In this document: positions 1 through 9,799 of the stretch, in pieces
Position numbering within the stretch: position 1 is the stretch's first letter
Layout: each line of letters starts with the position of its first letter
DNA from: Stieleria mannarensis
GTDB lineage: Bacteria; Planctomycetota; Planctomycetia; Pirellulales; Pirellulaceae
Direction of reading: 5' to 3'
DNA length: 64,000 bases
Assembly (NCBI RefSeq): GCF_014154935.1
Contig: NZ_JACEHH010000006.1
Span: forward strand, 62,001 to 126,000
Program-made: the position numbers and the translations under genes
Notes under the pieces: model-generated
Database searches by the model: none
Told to the model about the DNA's origin: nothing
The model's input: the letters and a program-made list of their open reading frames with translations, nothing else

Positions 1-2
1 CA

Positions 3-1073
3 ACCGCGGGCTGCTTCATCAGCCTGGGCCTGGCGGTGCTCAGTTTGGAACACGGCACGCCGTTGGGGTGTATTTTCGCGTTCAGTCTGGCGGGCAGCCT
101 GATCGGGTTCCTGTTTTACAACAAACCCCCGGCGACCATCTTTCTCGGCGACGCGGGCAGCATGGTGATCGGCCTGTTGGTCGGTGTGCTGTCGGTCTGG
201 GGCAGCGTCAAGGGTTCGACCCTGCTGGCATCGGCGCCGGTCGCGATCCTGGCCGTTCCGCTGTTTGATTCGCTCGCCGCAATCGCGAGGCGGTGGCTGA
301 CCGGACGCAGCATTTACGCGGCCGACCGTGCCCACCTGCATCACTTGCTGCAGAAAAAATACGGACAGTTCGGGATGCTGTTTATCGTCGCCGCATTGTG
401 CTCCTTGACCACCGTGTTGGCGATCGCGTCGGCGCATTATGCGATGCCCTGGCTGGCACTGCTGGGAATGTTTCTCGCCGGTGCCTTCTTGGTCGTGACA
501 CGCTCTTTCGGGCATGCCGAATGTCAGTTGGTGATGATGAAAGCGTCGCACATGACGCGTTCCTTTTTCATCACGCCGCAACAGTCGTCGCTGGAAAAGA
601 ATCACCGCTGTTTGCCCCTTCAAGGCAGCGGCGACTGGAACCTGATTTGGGAGCCCTTGGTCGACTTTGCCCAAATCCACAACTTGGCCAAAATCAGCAT
701 CGATCTCAATTTGTCCTGGTTGCACGAGGGGTATCACGCCAGTTGGTCCGACGTCCGTATGCCCGATCGCGACAATCAGGTACAAGTGAAATGGCCGATC
801 GTGATCTCCGTCGGCCCCAGCAAAAATTCGGTCAATATCGGAATGCTGCATGTCGTCGCCTCGGTGACGTCGCCCAACGTTCACGAACGAATTGCGGATC
901 TGAGCTTGCGGCTGGCAGACCTTGAACCGCAGATCCAGGTGATCATCGCGGAACTGGAACGCCAGCACGCCGTACCGGCGGAGGTTCAGGTGGCCGGAAA
1001 CGTTCCGACGCCTCGGTATGTGAGTACTGAGCGTGCCGGCGAGCCGGCCGCGCTATTGCCCGGTCGCCATTGA
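3..1073 (+). CDS. WecA/MraY-like undecaprenyl-phosphate sugar-1-phosphate transferase (5' partial)
   Basis: The gene enters from the left edge, so its true start is outside the window. Several hydrophobic segments surround the family signature FLGDAGSMVIG and a downstream DRAHLHHLL motif, which matches the His-rich cytoplasmic loop of WecA-type enzymes. Members of this family transfer a GlcNAc-1-phosphate (or similar) from a UDP-sugar to undecaprenyl phosphate at the inner membrane, the first step of lipid-linked glycan assembly. After the last membrane segment, about 170 soluble residues follow that ordinary WecA lacks; they contain NLSWLHEGYHASW. The position just ahead of a polysaccharide locus supports a role as initiating transferase for that glycan. 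The exact sugar cannot be read from sequence. Confidence 0.85.
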   Translation, partial: TAGCFISLGLAVLSLEHGTPLGCIFAFSLAGSLIGFLFYNKPPATIFLGDAGSMVIGLLVGVLSVWGSVKGSTLLASAPVAILAVPLFDSLAAIARRWLTGRSIYAADRAHLHHLLQKKYGQFGMLFIVAALCSLTTVLAIASAHYAMPWLALLGMFLAGAFLVVTRSFGHAECQLVMMKASHMTRSFFITPQQSSLEKNHRCLPLQGSGDWNLIWEPLVDFAQIHNLAKISIDLNLSWLHEGYHASWSDVRMPDRDNQVQVKWPIVISVGPSKNSVNIGMLHVVASVTSPNVHERIADLSLRLADLEPQIQVIIAELERQHAVPAEVQVAGNVPTPRYVSTERAGEPAALLPGRH

Positions 1074-1601
1074 GCGTTTGCTGTCCATTGAAGGCTTGCT
1101 GCCCCGCGTCCACGACCTTGACCGCCCCAGTGATTCGGGGCGAGTGTCCTTCTCCAGGTCGAGTGGGTTTGAGACAATCGCCAGAGCAATGCCATCGCCG
1201 ATGGCGACGAACTTCACCGGATCTCCTCCCCGCATGATCGGAATAGCAATCAAAAGCGTTTTGCTACACACCAAACGGTGACAGGAATCGATTCGCGGTC
1301 CCGGATGCTGATTGAAAACAGACCCAGACGCCGACACAATCCGTAGCCGATAGGCGAAGCGAGATGGTTAGGTAAGCTTTCCGTTTCGGATCGGCCGAAA
1401 TTGCTGTCTGTCAAAGGTCGGGTTATTGCGCGTTACCCCTTTGCAAGGGTTGTGCGTCACCCAAGTGGACGAAGTCCGCGCTAATCGAGGCACGTGTTGA
1501 CTTAACAATCGCCGCCGGCTCGTTCAAACTGCTGCTTTGTTCAAACGACAGCGACCATCCGTTCAATCCATCCGTCCAAGACGTTATCGAGCGCGATCCC
1601 C
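1074..1601. other. 528-bp non-coding leader before the NusG-like gene
   Basis: No convincing gene is seen. Short open frames exist on both strands (for example 1053-1337 minus and 1033-1281 plus) but have no recognisable motif and overlap one another. The stretch probably carries the promoter and untranslated leader of the polysaccharide locus. I could not identify a JUMPstart/ops-type element or clear -35/-10 boxes by eye. Confidence 0.4.
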
Positions 1602-2186
1602 ATGCCCATCCTTGCGAAAGAGCCCGATCGGTTCCCCGACGAACTGCTCTCATCCGATCAAGCCAAGAACTCCAGTTGGTGGCTGCTGTACACCAAATCA
1701 CGACAGGAGAAGCAATTGATGCGACAGCTGCGTCAATTGCAGATTCCGCACTACGGGCCGCAAATCGAACAGCGTCGTCGATCTCCCTCGGGACGCATCC
1801 GAACAAGCTACGTGCCGCTGTTCAATAACTACGTGTTCCTGTGTGGCGGTGATGAGGAACGCTACCAGTCGATCTGTACCGGTTGTGTGCAAAAGGCGAG
1901 CGAGATCACGGATGTCGAACCGCTGTTGTACGATTTGACGCAGATCAGTGACTTGGTCGACATCGGTGTGCCGCTTTCGGTAGAAGGCAGGCTGCAACCC
2001 GGCCAGCCCGTGCGCGTCAAGAACGGATCGTTCGCGGGATTTGAAGGCGTGGTGATCCGCCGCGATCAAGAGACTCGATTGCTGGTTTCGGTTCGATTCA
2101 TGGATCAAGGCGTCAGCGTCAAACTGGACGACTGCCAGCTCGAACCGCTCGGCAGTGCTCCCGAACCCCAAGGCAGCGATGTCTGA
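1602..2186 (+). CDS. NusG/RfaH-family specialised transcription antiterminator
   Basis: A 194-residue protein with the two-domain NusG layout. The N-terminal NGN domain begins near residue 27 ([18 protein letters not shown]) and includes the typical [11 protein letters not shown] segment. The C-terminal KOW domain (about residues 130-185) contains [18 protein letters not shown]. Paralogues of this type (RfaH, UpxY, LoaP) travel with RNA polymerase and allow long polysaccharide operons to be read through. Position as the first gene before about 28 kb of same-strand glycan genes fits that role. It is not the housekeeping NusG, which normally sits beside secE and ribosomal protein genes. Which RNA or DNA element recruits it is unknown. 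Confidence 0.85.
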   Translation: MPILAKEPDRFPDELLSSDQAKNSSWWLLYTKSRQEKQLMRQLRQLQIPHYGPQIEQRRRSPSGRIRTSYVPLFNNYVFLCGGDEERYQSICTGCVQKASEITDVEPLLYDLTQISDLVDIGVPLSVEGRLQPGQPVRVKNGSFAGFEGVVIRRDQETRLLVSVRFMDQGVSVKLDDCQLEPLGSAPEPQGSDV

Positions 2187-2239
2187 ATCACACCGGCTTC
2201 TTGAGATTTCATGGATTCTTCACTCGCGATGAGAAAACG

Positions 2240-3649
2240 ATGACAACCACGATACCGCCCGTTTCAAAGATCTGCTGCATCGGCGCCGGCTATGTCGGCG
2301 GCCCCACGATGGCGATGATCGCACACAAGTGCCCTCACATCGACGTCAAAGTCGTGGACATCAATGCGGATCGGATCGCGCAGTGGAATTCCGATCGGCT
2401 GCCGATCTACGAACCGGGGCTGGACGAAATCGTGCACGGCAGCCGTGGCAAGAACCTGACGTTCACCACCGAGATCGATCAGGCGATCGGTGAGGCGGAC
2501 ATGGTCTTCATCTCGGTCAACACGCCGACGAAAACATTTGGGGTGGGCGCCGGCCGGGCGGCAAACTTGGAGTTCGTCGAGAAGTGTGCCCGACGGATCG
2601 CCGAGGTTTCCAAAGGCCATAAAATCGTCGTCGAAAAATCGACCCTGCCCGTTCGCACCGCCGAAGCCGTCAAGCGGATCCTGTCCAACACGGCCAACGG
2701 CGCCACCTTTGACGTCTTGAGCAATCCGGAGTTTTTGGCTGAAGGGACCGCCGTCGACGATTTGCTGCAGCCCGATCGAGTGCTGATCGGCGGGGAACGG
2801 CCCGAATCGATCGGGGCGCTGGTCGACGTTTATGCCAACTGGGTCCCACGCGATCGTTTGCTGACGACCAACTTGTGGAGCAGTGAGCTTTCCAAGTTGA
2901 CGGCCAATGCGTTCCTGGCCCAACGCGTCTCGTCTATCAACGCCATCAGCGCCCTGTGTGAGGCAACCGGGGCGGATGTGGACGAAGTCGCTGCGGCGAT
3001 CGGAACCGATTCCCGGATCGGGCCAAAGTTCCTGAAAGCTTCGGTCGGCTTCGGCGGCAGCTGTTTTCAAAAAGACATCCTGAACCTGGTCTACCTGTGC
3101 CAATACTTTGGCCTGCCCGAAGTCGCGGATTACTGGGAACAGGTTGTTCGGATGAACGATTACCAGAAAGAGCGTTTTGTCACGCGGATGGTACGAACGA
3201 TGTTCAACACCGTGTCGGACAAAAAGATCGGGATCTGGGGTTTTGCGTTCAAGAAAGACACCAATGACACCCGCGAGTCCGCAGCGATCTATGTCTGCCG
3301 TGACCTGTTGCTGGAAAAGGCACGCGTTTGCATTTACGACCCGCAGGTCAGTGAGCATCAAATCCTGAACGATCTGGAGTACGTGTTCACCGATGGTGAC
3401 AACAAAATCAGCGAAGCCAAACGTGAACTGATCGACAAACACGTGACCTTTGCTTCCAGTGCGCAAGAGGCGTCCAGCGATGCCCATGCGATCGCGGTGC
3501 TGACTGAATGGGACGAATTTGCCGACGTCGACTTCACCGCCGTTCATGACACGATGAAAAAGCCCGCCTTCATTTTCGACGGGCGCAACCGACTGAAAGA
3601 CCTTGATTTGAAGGCCAAGGGATTTGACTACCACGGGATCGGTTTCTGA
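2240..3649 (+). CDS. ugd: UDP-glucose 6-dehydrogenase, eukaryote-like type
   Basis: The 469-residue enzyme oxidises UDP-glucose to UDP-glucuronate with two NAD+. The Rossmann start [14 protein letters not shown], the NTPTKTFG loop, [10 protein letters not shown], and [10 protein letters not shown] with the catalytic Cys near residue 275 are all present. From memory the sequence is unusually close to animal UGDH ([31 protein letters not shown]) rather than to the shorter bacterial TuaD/Ugd proteins. The frame is open to 2201, but ATG 2240 starts the conserved protein and is preferred; no strong ribosome binding site is visible. The stop overlaps the next start by one base, so the two are probably co-translated. 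The product would supply uronic acid to the polymer. Confidence 0.95.
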   Translation: MTTTIPPVSKICCIGAGYVGGPTMAMIAHKCPHIDVKVVDINADRIAQWNSDRLPIYEPGLDEIVHGSRGKNLTFTTEIDQAIGEADMVFISVNTPTKTFGVGAGRAANLEFVEKCARRIAEVSKGHKIVVEKSTLPVRTAEAVKRILSNTANGATFDVLSNPEFLAEGTAVDDLLQPDRVLIGGERPESIGALVDVYANWVPRDRLLTTNLWSSELSKLTANAFLAQRVSSINAISALCEATGADVDEVAAAIGTDSRIGPKFLKASVGFGGSCFQKDILNLVYLCQYFGLPEVADYWEQVVRMNDYQKERFVTRMVRTMFNTVSDKKIGIWGFAFKKDTNDTRESAAIYVCRDLLLEKARVCIYDPQVSEHQILNDLEYVFTDGDNKISEAKRELIDKHVTFASSAQEASSDAHAIAVLTEWDEFADVDFTAVHDTMKKPAFIFDGRNRLKDLDLKAKGFDYHGIGF

Positions 3650-4617
3650 TGACTTCGCAGCGACTTCCCAAAGGACGCGTCTACGTCGCCGGCCATCGCG
3701 GAATGGTCGGCGCCGCGGTCGTTCGGCATCTGCAAGCACTGGGGATCGATGACGCCGACCTGATCACGCGCGATCGCAGCGAACTGGATTTGATTCGACA
3801 ATCCGATGTCGAGTCGTTCTTTGATTCCGAACGTCCCGATGTCGTCGTGTTTGCCGCTGCAAAAGTCGGGGGCATTCATGCCAACGACACCTACCCGGCC
3901 GAATTCATCTACGACAATTTGATGATGGCCGCCAACGCGATTCACGCGGCTCATCGATTCGGCACCGCCAGGTTCCTGTTTCTCGGCAGCACGTGCATCT
4001 ATCCGCGGATGGCCCCCCAGCCGATGCCCGAAGACTGCTTGCTGACCGGCCCCTTGGAATCGACCAACGAAGCCTACGCGTTGGCCAAGATCAGTGGATT
4101 GAAACTTTGCCAACACTACCGCACCCAATACGGCGTCACCTTTCATTCCGCCATGCCGACCAATCTGTATGGGCCGGGAGACAATTATCACCCCGAAAAC
4201 TCACACGTGATGCCGGCGATGATCCGCCGCTTTCACGAAGCGGTCCGCGACGGACGGGATGAAGTCGTGATCTGGGGAACCGGAACACCCCGGCGCGAAT
4301 TCTTGCATGTCGATGACCTGGCTCGCGGGCTGATTCATCTGGTCAATCTTGAGGATCCCCCCAACCTGGTCAACGTCGGCACGGGGACCGATATTTCGAT
4401 TCGCGATCTGGCCGGCTTGATCGCCGAAATCACGGGTTTTCACGGCAAAATCACGCAGGACACCTCCAAGCCCGACGGCACGCCGGTCAAACGAACCAAC
4501 ATCGATCTGATAAAATCGACCGGTTGGGAACCCCGGATTGATCTGGAAACCGGCGTCCGAAAAACCTACGAAGACTTTTTGCGGGCGAACGACTCCGGCG
4601 CGCTGAGAGCGGTCTAA
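3649..4617 (+). CDS. fcl: GDP-L-fucose synthase
   Basis: A 322-residue short-chain dehydrogenase/reductase. It carries [15 protein letters not shown] at the N-terminus (NADP-binding), the [10 protein letters not shown] strand with the catalytic Ser, YALAKISG (YxxxK) and [16 protein letters not shown], all diagnostic of the epimerase-reductase that converts GDP-4-keto-6-deoxymannose into GDP-L-fucose. Length matches the family (about 310-325). It overlaps ugd by one base and lies directly before gmd, so the two enzymes of GDP-fucose synthesis are adjacent but in reverse order of reaction. Confidence 0.95.
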   Translation: MTSQRLPKGRVYVAGHRGMVGAAVVRHLQALGIDDADLITRDRSELDLIRQSDVESFFDSERPDVVVFAAAKVGGIHANDTYPAEFIYDNLMMAANAIHAAHRFGTARFLFLGSTCIYPRMAPQPMPEDCLLTGPLESTNEAYALAKISGLKLCQHYRTQYGVTFHSAMPTNLYGPGDNYHPENSHVMPAMIRRFHEAVRDGRDEVVIWGTGTPRREFLHVDDLARGLIHLVNLEDPPNLVNVGTGTDISIRDLAGLIAEITGFHGKITQDTSKPDGTPVKRTNIDLIKSTGWEPRIDLETGVRKTYEDFLRANDSGALRAV

Positions 4618-4701
4618 GTCGCCCGGGAAGTCAGGCGGCGATGCGCGAGGACGCATCCGATACCCTCTCATTTTGAAATCTACAAGGCGGCGAGACGAGT
4701 C

Positions 4702-5745
4702 ATGAGCAACGCAGCAGGCAGTTCGGCAGGGGCTCCTAAAACAGCACTGATCACCGGAATCACCGGTCAAGACGGATCGTATTTGGCCGAATTGCTACTC
4801 GATGAAGGTTACTACGTCCATGGCATCGTCCGCCGCAGCAGCACGTTCAACACGGACCGGATCGATCACATCTACATCGATCCGCACAACGAAGACGCGC
4901 GTCTGTTCTTGCATTATGGCGATCTGACTGACGGACAGAACCTGACGAATCTGGTTTTGAATATCGAGCCGGACGAGATCTACAACCTGGGGGCTCAATC
5001 GCACGTCCGCGTCTCGTTCGATGCCCCGGTCTACACCGTCCAAACGACCGCCGTCGGGGCCCTGAACGTGCTGGAAGCGGCCCGCCAGCTGAACAAGAAA
5101 AAGCCGGTCCGCGTTTACCAGGCGTCCAGCAGCGAGATGTACGGCGACGTGCTGGAAACACCACAGACCGAAAAGACACCGTTTCAACCGCAAAGCCCTT
5201 ACGCCTGTGCCAAGGTTTACGCATTCCACCAGACGGTCAACTACCGCCACGCCTACGACCTGTTCGCCTGCAACGGGATCCTGTTCAACCACGAATCGCC
5301 ACGACGGGGCGAGACGTTTGTGACGCGAAAGATCACTCGAGCGGCGACGCGAATCAAATTGGGGCTGCAAGACAAACTGTACCTGGGCAATCTGGATGCC
5401 AAACGGGACTGGGGCTACGCCAAAGACTACGTGCGTGGAATGTGGCTGATGCTCCAGCACGACACGCCGGACGACTACGTCTTGGCAACCGGCGAGACCT
5501 ATACAATCCGTCAGTTTCTCGATTACACGTTCGAGCACCTGGAGCTGGACTGGAAGGACTACGTGGAAACCGACCCACGTTACTTCCGCCCGACCGAAGT
5601 CGACTTGCTGTTGGGCGACTACAGCAAAGCCAAAAACGTCCTCGGCTGGGAACCGGAAACCAGCTGCAAAGAACTCGCCAAGCTGATGGTCGACCACGAC
5701 ATGGAACTGGCGCGAAGTGAGATGGCGGGGGCAAATCTTGCCTAA
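4702..5745 (+). CDS. gmd: GDP-mannose 4,6-dehydratase
   Basis: The 347-residue protein begins with the NADP-binding motif [14 protein letters not shown] and [15 protein letters not shown]. It has [17 protein letters not shown] (YxxxK) and [16 protein letters not shown], typical of Gmd, which converts GDP-mannose to GDP-4-keto-6-deoxymannose. It supplies the substrate of the fucose synthase encoded just upstream (84-bp gap). Length and motifs are complete. Confidence 0.96.
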   Translation: MSNAAGSSAGAPKTALITGITGQDGSYLAELLLDEGYYVHGIVRRSSTFNTDRIDHIYIDPHNEDARLFLHYGDLTDGQNLTNLVLNIEPDEIYNLGAQSHVRVSFDAPVYTVQTTAVGALNVLEAARQLNKKKPVRVYQASSSEMYGDVLETPQTEKTPFQPQSPYACAKVYAFHQTVNYRHAYDLFACNGILFNHESPRRGETFVTRKITRAATRIKLGLQDKLYLGNLDAKRDWGYAKDYVRGMWLMLQHDTPDDYVLATGETYTIRQFLDYTFEHLELDWKDYVETDPRYFRPTEVDLLLGDYSKAKNVLGWEPETSCKELAKLMVDHDMELARSEMAGANLA

Positions 5746-5986
5746 GAAAGTCCCCACAACCTGACGCGGAACGTCGCGGAACAATATTGCTCCGCCAGCC
5801 CTCACCTCCATCGAGCTCATCGGGTATTGCGACAGCGTACGCCGATACCAATCGGCGAATGTGTTTGCAGGAACGTCCGGCCTCACTTCTTTGGTACGCG
5901 CCATGCCACAGCCGGCGAATCGGCGGGGACGTTCACAAAGCGAAGTCGACTACAGGCTTTGACCGCAAGGTTTTTCAAGCTTGCTG

Positions 5987-8524
5987 ATGGATAGAATTCG
6001 GCAGTCTGTCGCACTTGCGCTGGTGATCTGCCTTGGCGCTTTTGGGCCGGTTGTTTCAGCCGACCTTGGTGGAGTCCTTCCCTGGACAAAGTACGTCGCG
6101 GCGTTGGCCATAGTCGTTCTCTCGGCGGTCGCGGCATTCTCCGCTGCTTCCGACAGACGCGCGATTGGCATCAGAAGTTTTTCCCTCATGTGGCCTCTAT
6201 TGGTGTGGGCGGCTTACAGTTGGTTGCAAAGCTTTCCGCTCAGTCCTGGATGGGTGTCGATTTTCAGCCCCGGAGCTCACTCGGCCTACATGGAATGGGG
6301 ATCGCCGATACTGCCCCCGGATCTCCAGCCGCATCTTATCCCAGTCTCTATCGCTCCCGAATCCACCAAGCATTCGGCCGCGATGCTCACGCTTCTGATT
6401 CCCGTTGTTTACTCGGTTGCGATAGCTTGTCGGGAACGGAGAAACATCCTTGTGCTGATGGGAGTGATCGGAATTGGGATTGCTGGTCATTTCGTTGCAG
6501 GCGTGGTATTCCCTCAGGTGCCAGTGGTGGGTACGTCGAGTGGAGTTGAGATTGCGTCGTCAACAAGCTTTGGGACATTTCTCAATCGAAACAATGCAGC
6601 ATTCCTTTTCAATCTTGGGCTCGGCTGCGGTCTTGGGCTAATTGCCCATCGTGTCGCGGTATTCCGCTCGGACGATATCAACCACCGAAGCCCACAGTCA
6701 GGCGACTGGGTGATGCTGCTGTACCACTGCGATCTGTTGGTTGGCATGGCATCTGTGGGCGTCAGTGCAGCTGGTCTGATGGTCTGCGGCTCCCGAGGCG
6801 GCGTGATCGGGGCATTTTTCGGTTGTCTTTTGGCGTTTGGCTGGTTGCGAAGCCGACGCGGAATTGTGACGATTCCCGCAATCGGTTTGGTGTCGGTTGT
6901 TTTAGTGGCACTTGCGATCTCTGCATTTCCAGGCGTCTTTGAGACGTTTAATCGATTTGAAGATCTCGACATCAAATCGGGAGCCGGAATGCATGACGGG
7001 CGTATCGGACACTGGCCCGACGGCGCGCGAGCCGCAGCATCCTATTTTCCCGCTGGCTCGGGTCTTGGCACCTATGCGTATGCACATCTGCCTTACCAAC
7101 AGACGAGTCCACCCTATTGGTTTCACCACGCAGACAACCTTTGGCTCGAGCTTGCAGCCGAACAGGGGTTCCCGGGGATCCTACTGGCAGCTTCGGTCAT
7201 GGCGATCCTTGCGGTGGCGGCGCACCGGCTTTCCGGTTCGGTTGATCCGATCGACAAAGGGCTTGGGGCGTGCGGCTGGTATCTGATCGGCACGACGGTC
7301 GTGACTCAGATGTTTGACTTCGGCTTGATCCTTCCAGGCAACCTGTTGACGTCCGCGGCATTGGCATCGGCGATCGTCGCCCGCGGCTTCCGCCCAGCGC
7401 TCATGACAAAGTCTGGGGCACAGCATCTGACGGAAGGGCTGGATAGCGCACCCGCAGCATCTGTCGTGTTTGAAGGCGGATTGATCAGCAAACCTCAGCG
7501 GATGTTCCAAGCCGCCTTCGGCATATCGGTGGTGCTCGTCGGCGCCGCCTGTCTTCCTCAACTGAAATCCGATGCCATTAACGACACGCTCGTCCGTTCG
7601 GCCGAATTGGAGCTGTCGCGCGACCGGGTCGACCCAAATGCAGTGCAACGAATTCACAACAGGATTCGAGCTGCGATCCTCACGCATCCGACCCCCGAGA
7701 TCCTGATTGCAGATGTGCGACTTTACAGTTGGATCGGTCGCGTGCAAACGGTTACCGCGCAAGACTTGGGCACCCCTGAAGAAGTCCTTGACGCGTTTGA
7801 GCGTGCACGTCGGATCGAACAGCGACGTCGATGGTATCACCAACCATCCACAGCTCCAAAACCGGTGAAGGCGTATTTCGACGCGGTGCGGTCGAGCCAG
7901 CGTGCGCTTGCCAAATCGCCGCTCGGCATCGAATCAAGGATGCACCTGGTCTATCTCGATTTTGTGCATCAGGACGTTGATCGATCACAACGTGCGATCG
8001 CTCAGTTGGCGACGTTGCAAAGCCAGACGGCAAAGCAGATGGCGATCCTGGCGGTTTTGGTGGGGGATGCTGGCAATCTTGAATCGAGCGCTACGTATTG
8101 GCGAAAGGCCACCGAACGCAACGTGCGTTTGACCCACAATGCACTGCGGTACGCCGAGCGATATCCGGAGCTAAATCTTTCAGAGATCATTGCGGAGACC
8201 GCCGAGTGCCAGCGAGCTGCATCACGATATTTGTTAGAGCATGATTTGGAGTTCCCCAGGCTTAAACCTCAGGTCGATAAGTTCCTGGAACATGCAATCG
8301 CGAAAGTCGCCTGCGATCGCTGCCAGACGAAGCGTCAAACGGCTGTCTGTGAGGAGCTCTTGGGGGACATGCATTTTAAGCTGAACCAGCTAGACGATAG
8401 TTTTGTTCATTACAACAGAGCGTTGCAGCACACCCCGACCAACAGTCGGCTTCGGAAGAAATTGATCAAGAGACTTGTCGCCAACGGCCGAGCGGAAGAA
8501 GCATCGCGTCTGCGCGACAGGTGA
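5987..8524 (+). CDS. O-antigen ligase/polymerase-family membrane protein with C-terminal helical repeats
   Basis: An 845-residue protein. The first about 480 residues contain many hydrophobic helices and the PF04932-type signature: GSGLGTYAYAHLPYQ followed by WFHHADNLWLELAAEQGFPG, the large periplasmic loop that in WaaL/Wzy proteins binds the lipid-linked glycan. The last about 300 residues are soluble and Ala/Arg-rich, with TPR-like helical pairs near the end (LGDMHFKLNQLDDSFVHYNR). An in-frame TTG lies at 5981, but ATG 5987 is the more likely start. It probably polymerises or ligates the glycan in the periplasm. Since a second polymerase lies at 20666, one may be the polymerase and the other a ligase, for example to protein or lipid. 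Confidence 0.8.
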   Translation: MDRIRQSVALALVICLGAFGPVVSADLGGVLPWTKYVAALAIVVLSAVAAFSAASDRRAIGIRSFSLMWPLLVWAAYSWLQSFPLSPGWVSIFSPGAHSAYMEWGSPILPPDLQPHLIPVSIAPESTKHSAAMLTLLIPVVYSVAIACRERRNILVLMGVIGIGIAGHFVAGVVFPQVPVVGTSSGVEIASSTSFGTFLNRNNAAFLFNLGLGCGLGLIAHRVAVFRSDDINHRSPQSGDWVMLLYHCDLLVGMASVGVSAAGLMVCGSRGGVIGAFFGCLLAFGWLRSRRGIVTIPAIGLVSVVLVALAISAFPGVFETFNRFEDLDIKSGAGMHDGRIGHWPDGARAAASYFPAGSGLGTYAYAHLPYQQTSPPYWFHHADNLWLELAAEQGFPGILLAASVMAILAVAAHRLSGSVDPIDKGLGACGWYLIGTTVVTQMFDFGLILPGNLLTSAALASAIVARGFRPALMTKSGAQHLTEGLDSAPAASVVFEGGLISKPQRMFQAAFGISVVLVGAACLPQLKSDAINDTLVRSAELELSRDRVDPNAVQRIHNRIRAAILTHPTPEILIADVRLYSWIGRVQTVTAQDLGTPEEVLDAFERARRIEQRRRWYHQPSTAPKPVKAYFDAVRSSQRALAKSPLGIESRMHLVYLDFVHQDVDRSQRAIAQLATLQSQTAKQMAILAVLVGDAGNLESSATYWRKATERNVRLTHNALRYAERYPELNLSEIIAETAECQRAASRYLLEHDLEFPRLKPQVDKFLEHAIAKVACDRCQTKRQTAVCEELLGDMHFKLNQLDDSFVHYNRALQHTPTNSRLRKKLIKRLVANGRAEEASRLRDR

Positions 8525-8536
8525 GAGCACACAAAC

Positions 8537-9781
8537 ATGAATGTTGACAATCTTGTAGGACGACGCCTAGGTCGAATGATGCCAGAAAGCAATCGGGTGC
8601 TCGAAGCCGTTCTTGGACGAAAAGAATCCCTGCTGCAAGAGGACATTGCAGCCCATGCGCAAGAAATCCGCCGTCAAGTGCGATCTTCTCGTGTGTTGGT
8701 GATCGGCGCTGCGGGCTCCATCGGCGGCGCGTTCGTCAAAGTTTTATCAAAGTACTCTGTCGCTGCGTTACATCTTGTCGACATCAGTGAGAATTGCCTA
8801 GTCGAGGTAGTGCGCGACCTACGTTCCTCTGGGATCTCCTTGCCGGACGACTTCAAGACGTTTGCGGTCGACTTTTCACGACCTGAATTTGAGGCTTTGC
8901 TGAACACCCAGTCTTATGACTTTGTCCTGAACTTCTCGGCACTCAAGCATGTCCGGTCCGAACGAGATCCATTCACGTTGATGCGTTTGCTGAACGTCAA
9001 CGTGATTGCAAACGAATCGCTCTTACGGTCACTCGACGGCGGGGCAACCAAGCATGTCTTTAGCGTGTCCTCCGACAAGTCCGTGCGGCCTGCCAATCTG
9101 ATGGGCGCATCGAAAGCGCTGATGGAGCGAGTGTTTCTGGCACATGCCGATCGCATGCCGTTTACCAGTGCACGATTCGCGAATGTTGCTTTCTCTGCCG
9201 GCAGTCTGCTCGACAGTTTTCAACACCGGCTTTTGAAACGTCAGCCACTTTCCGCTCCCAACGATGTCAAGCGATACTTCATCAGTCATGAAGAGGCGGG
9301 GCAGCTCTGTTTTCTCGGGTGCTTTCTCGGCAAGAACAGGGAAATCTTTTACCCGCAATTCCGACAAGAGCAGGACATGCTCTCGTTTGCCGAGATCGCC
9401 AGGCTGGTGCTGCGTTCCAACGGTTTGGAACCGATCGAATGCGATTCGGAGGCCGAGGCGCTTGAGATCGCTGGCTCCCTGCAGGATTCATCGACTCAGT
9501 GGCCCTGTTTCTTTTCGGGCTCCGACACCAGTGGCGAGAAGCCGTTTGAGGAGTTTGTTGACCCGCGTGAAACCGCCGATGAGACTCGCTTCGCTAAGGT
9601 GGGGGTGGTCACAAAACCTGTCTTTCACGGCACGGAAGGTGTCCGCGACGCGTTGGCGGCCATCAAGGATGCATTGTCACGAGGGACATGGACCACCGCA
9701 GAGCTGATCGATGCGGTTCGATTGGGCGTTCCCGAACTGAATCATGTTGCGACCGGCAAGAATCTTGATCAAAAGATGTAG
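8537..9781 (+). CDS. legB: LegB-like nucleotide-sugar 4,6-dehydratase (nonulosonate pathway, step 2)
   Basis: A 414-residue extended SDR of the CapD/FlaA1 group. It has an N-terminal helical lead, the NAD(P) motif VLVIGAAGSIGGAF at about residues 54-67, and VSSDKSVRPANLMGASK. In the latter the usual catalytic Tyr of YxxxK is Met, as in PseB/LegB-type dehydratases. The expected reaction removes water from a GDP- or UDP-GlcNAc to give the 4-keto-6-deoxy sugar. It directly precedes the LegC-type aminotransferase, which acts on that product, and the rest of the seven-gene set makes LegB the best call. The last about 80 residues (after PFEEFVDPRET) also resemble LegB/PtmB proteins. Specificity for GDP over UDP is inferred from the PtmE-like gene at 14623. 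Confidence 0.82.
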   Translation: MNVDNLVGRRLGRMMPESNRVLEAVLGRKESLLQEDIAAHAQEIRRQVRSSRVLVIGAAGSIGGAFVKVLSKYSVAALHLVDISENCLVEVVRDLRSSGISLPDDFKTFAVDFSRPEFEALLNTQSYDFVLNFSALKHVRSERDPFTLMRLLNVNVIANESLLRSLDGGATKHVFSVSSDKSVRPANLMGASKALMERVFLAHADRMPFTSARFANVAFSAGSLLDSFQHRLLKRQPLSAPNDVKRYFISHEEAGQLCFLGCFLGKNREIFYPQFRQEQDMLSFAEIARLVLRSNGLEPIECDSEAEALEIAGSLQDSSTQWPCFFSGSDTSGEKPFEEFVDPRETADETRFAKVGVVTKPVFHGTEGVRDALAAIKDALSRGTWTTAELIDAVRLGVPELNHVATGKNLDQKM

Positions 9782-9799
9782 CCTGCGTGCACCCGACCG

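Noticed and set aside
1033-1337. Small genes of 82-94 codons on either strand after the phosphotransferase
   Set aside because: They overlap each other antisense, have no known motif and no ribosome binding site.
2264-3739. 491-codon open frame antisense to ugd
   Set aside because: Lies fully opposite a strongly conserved gene; composition reflects the GC-rich codon pattern of the true frame and no domain is visible.
4795-5904. 369-codon open frame antisense to gmd
   Set aside because: Shadow of gmd; no recognisable motif and it would remove the conserved gene.
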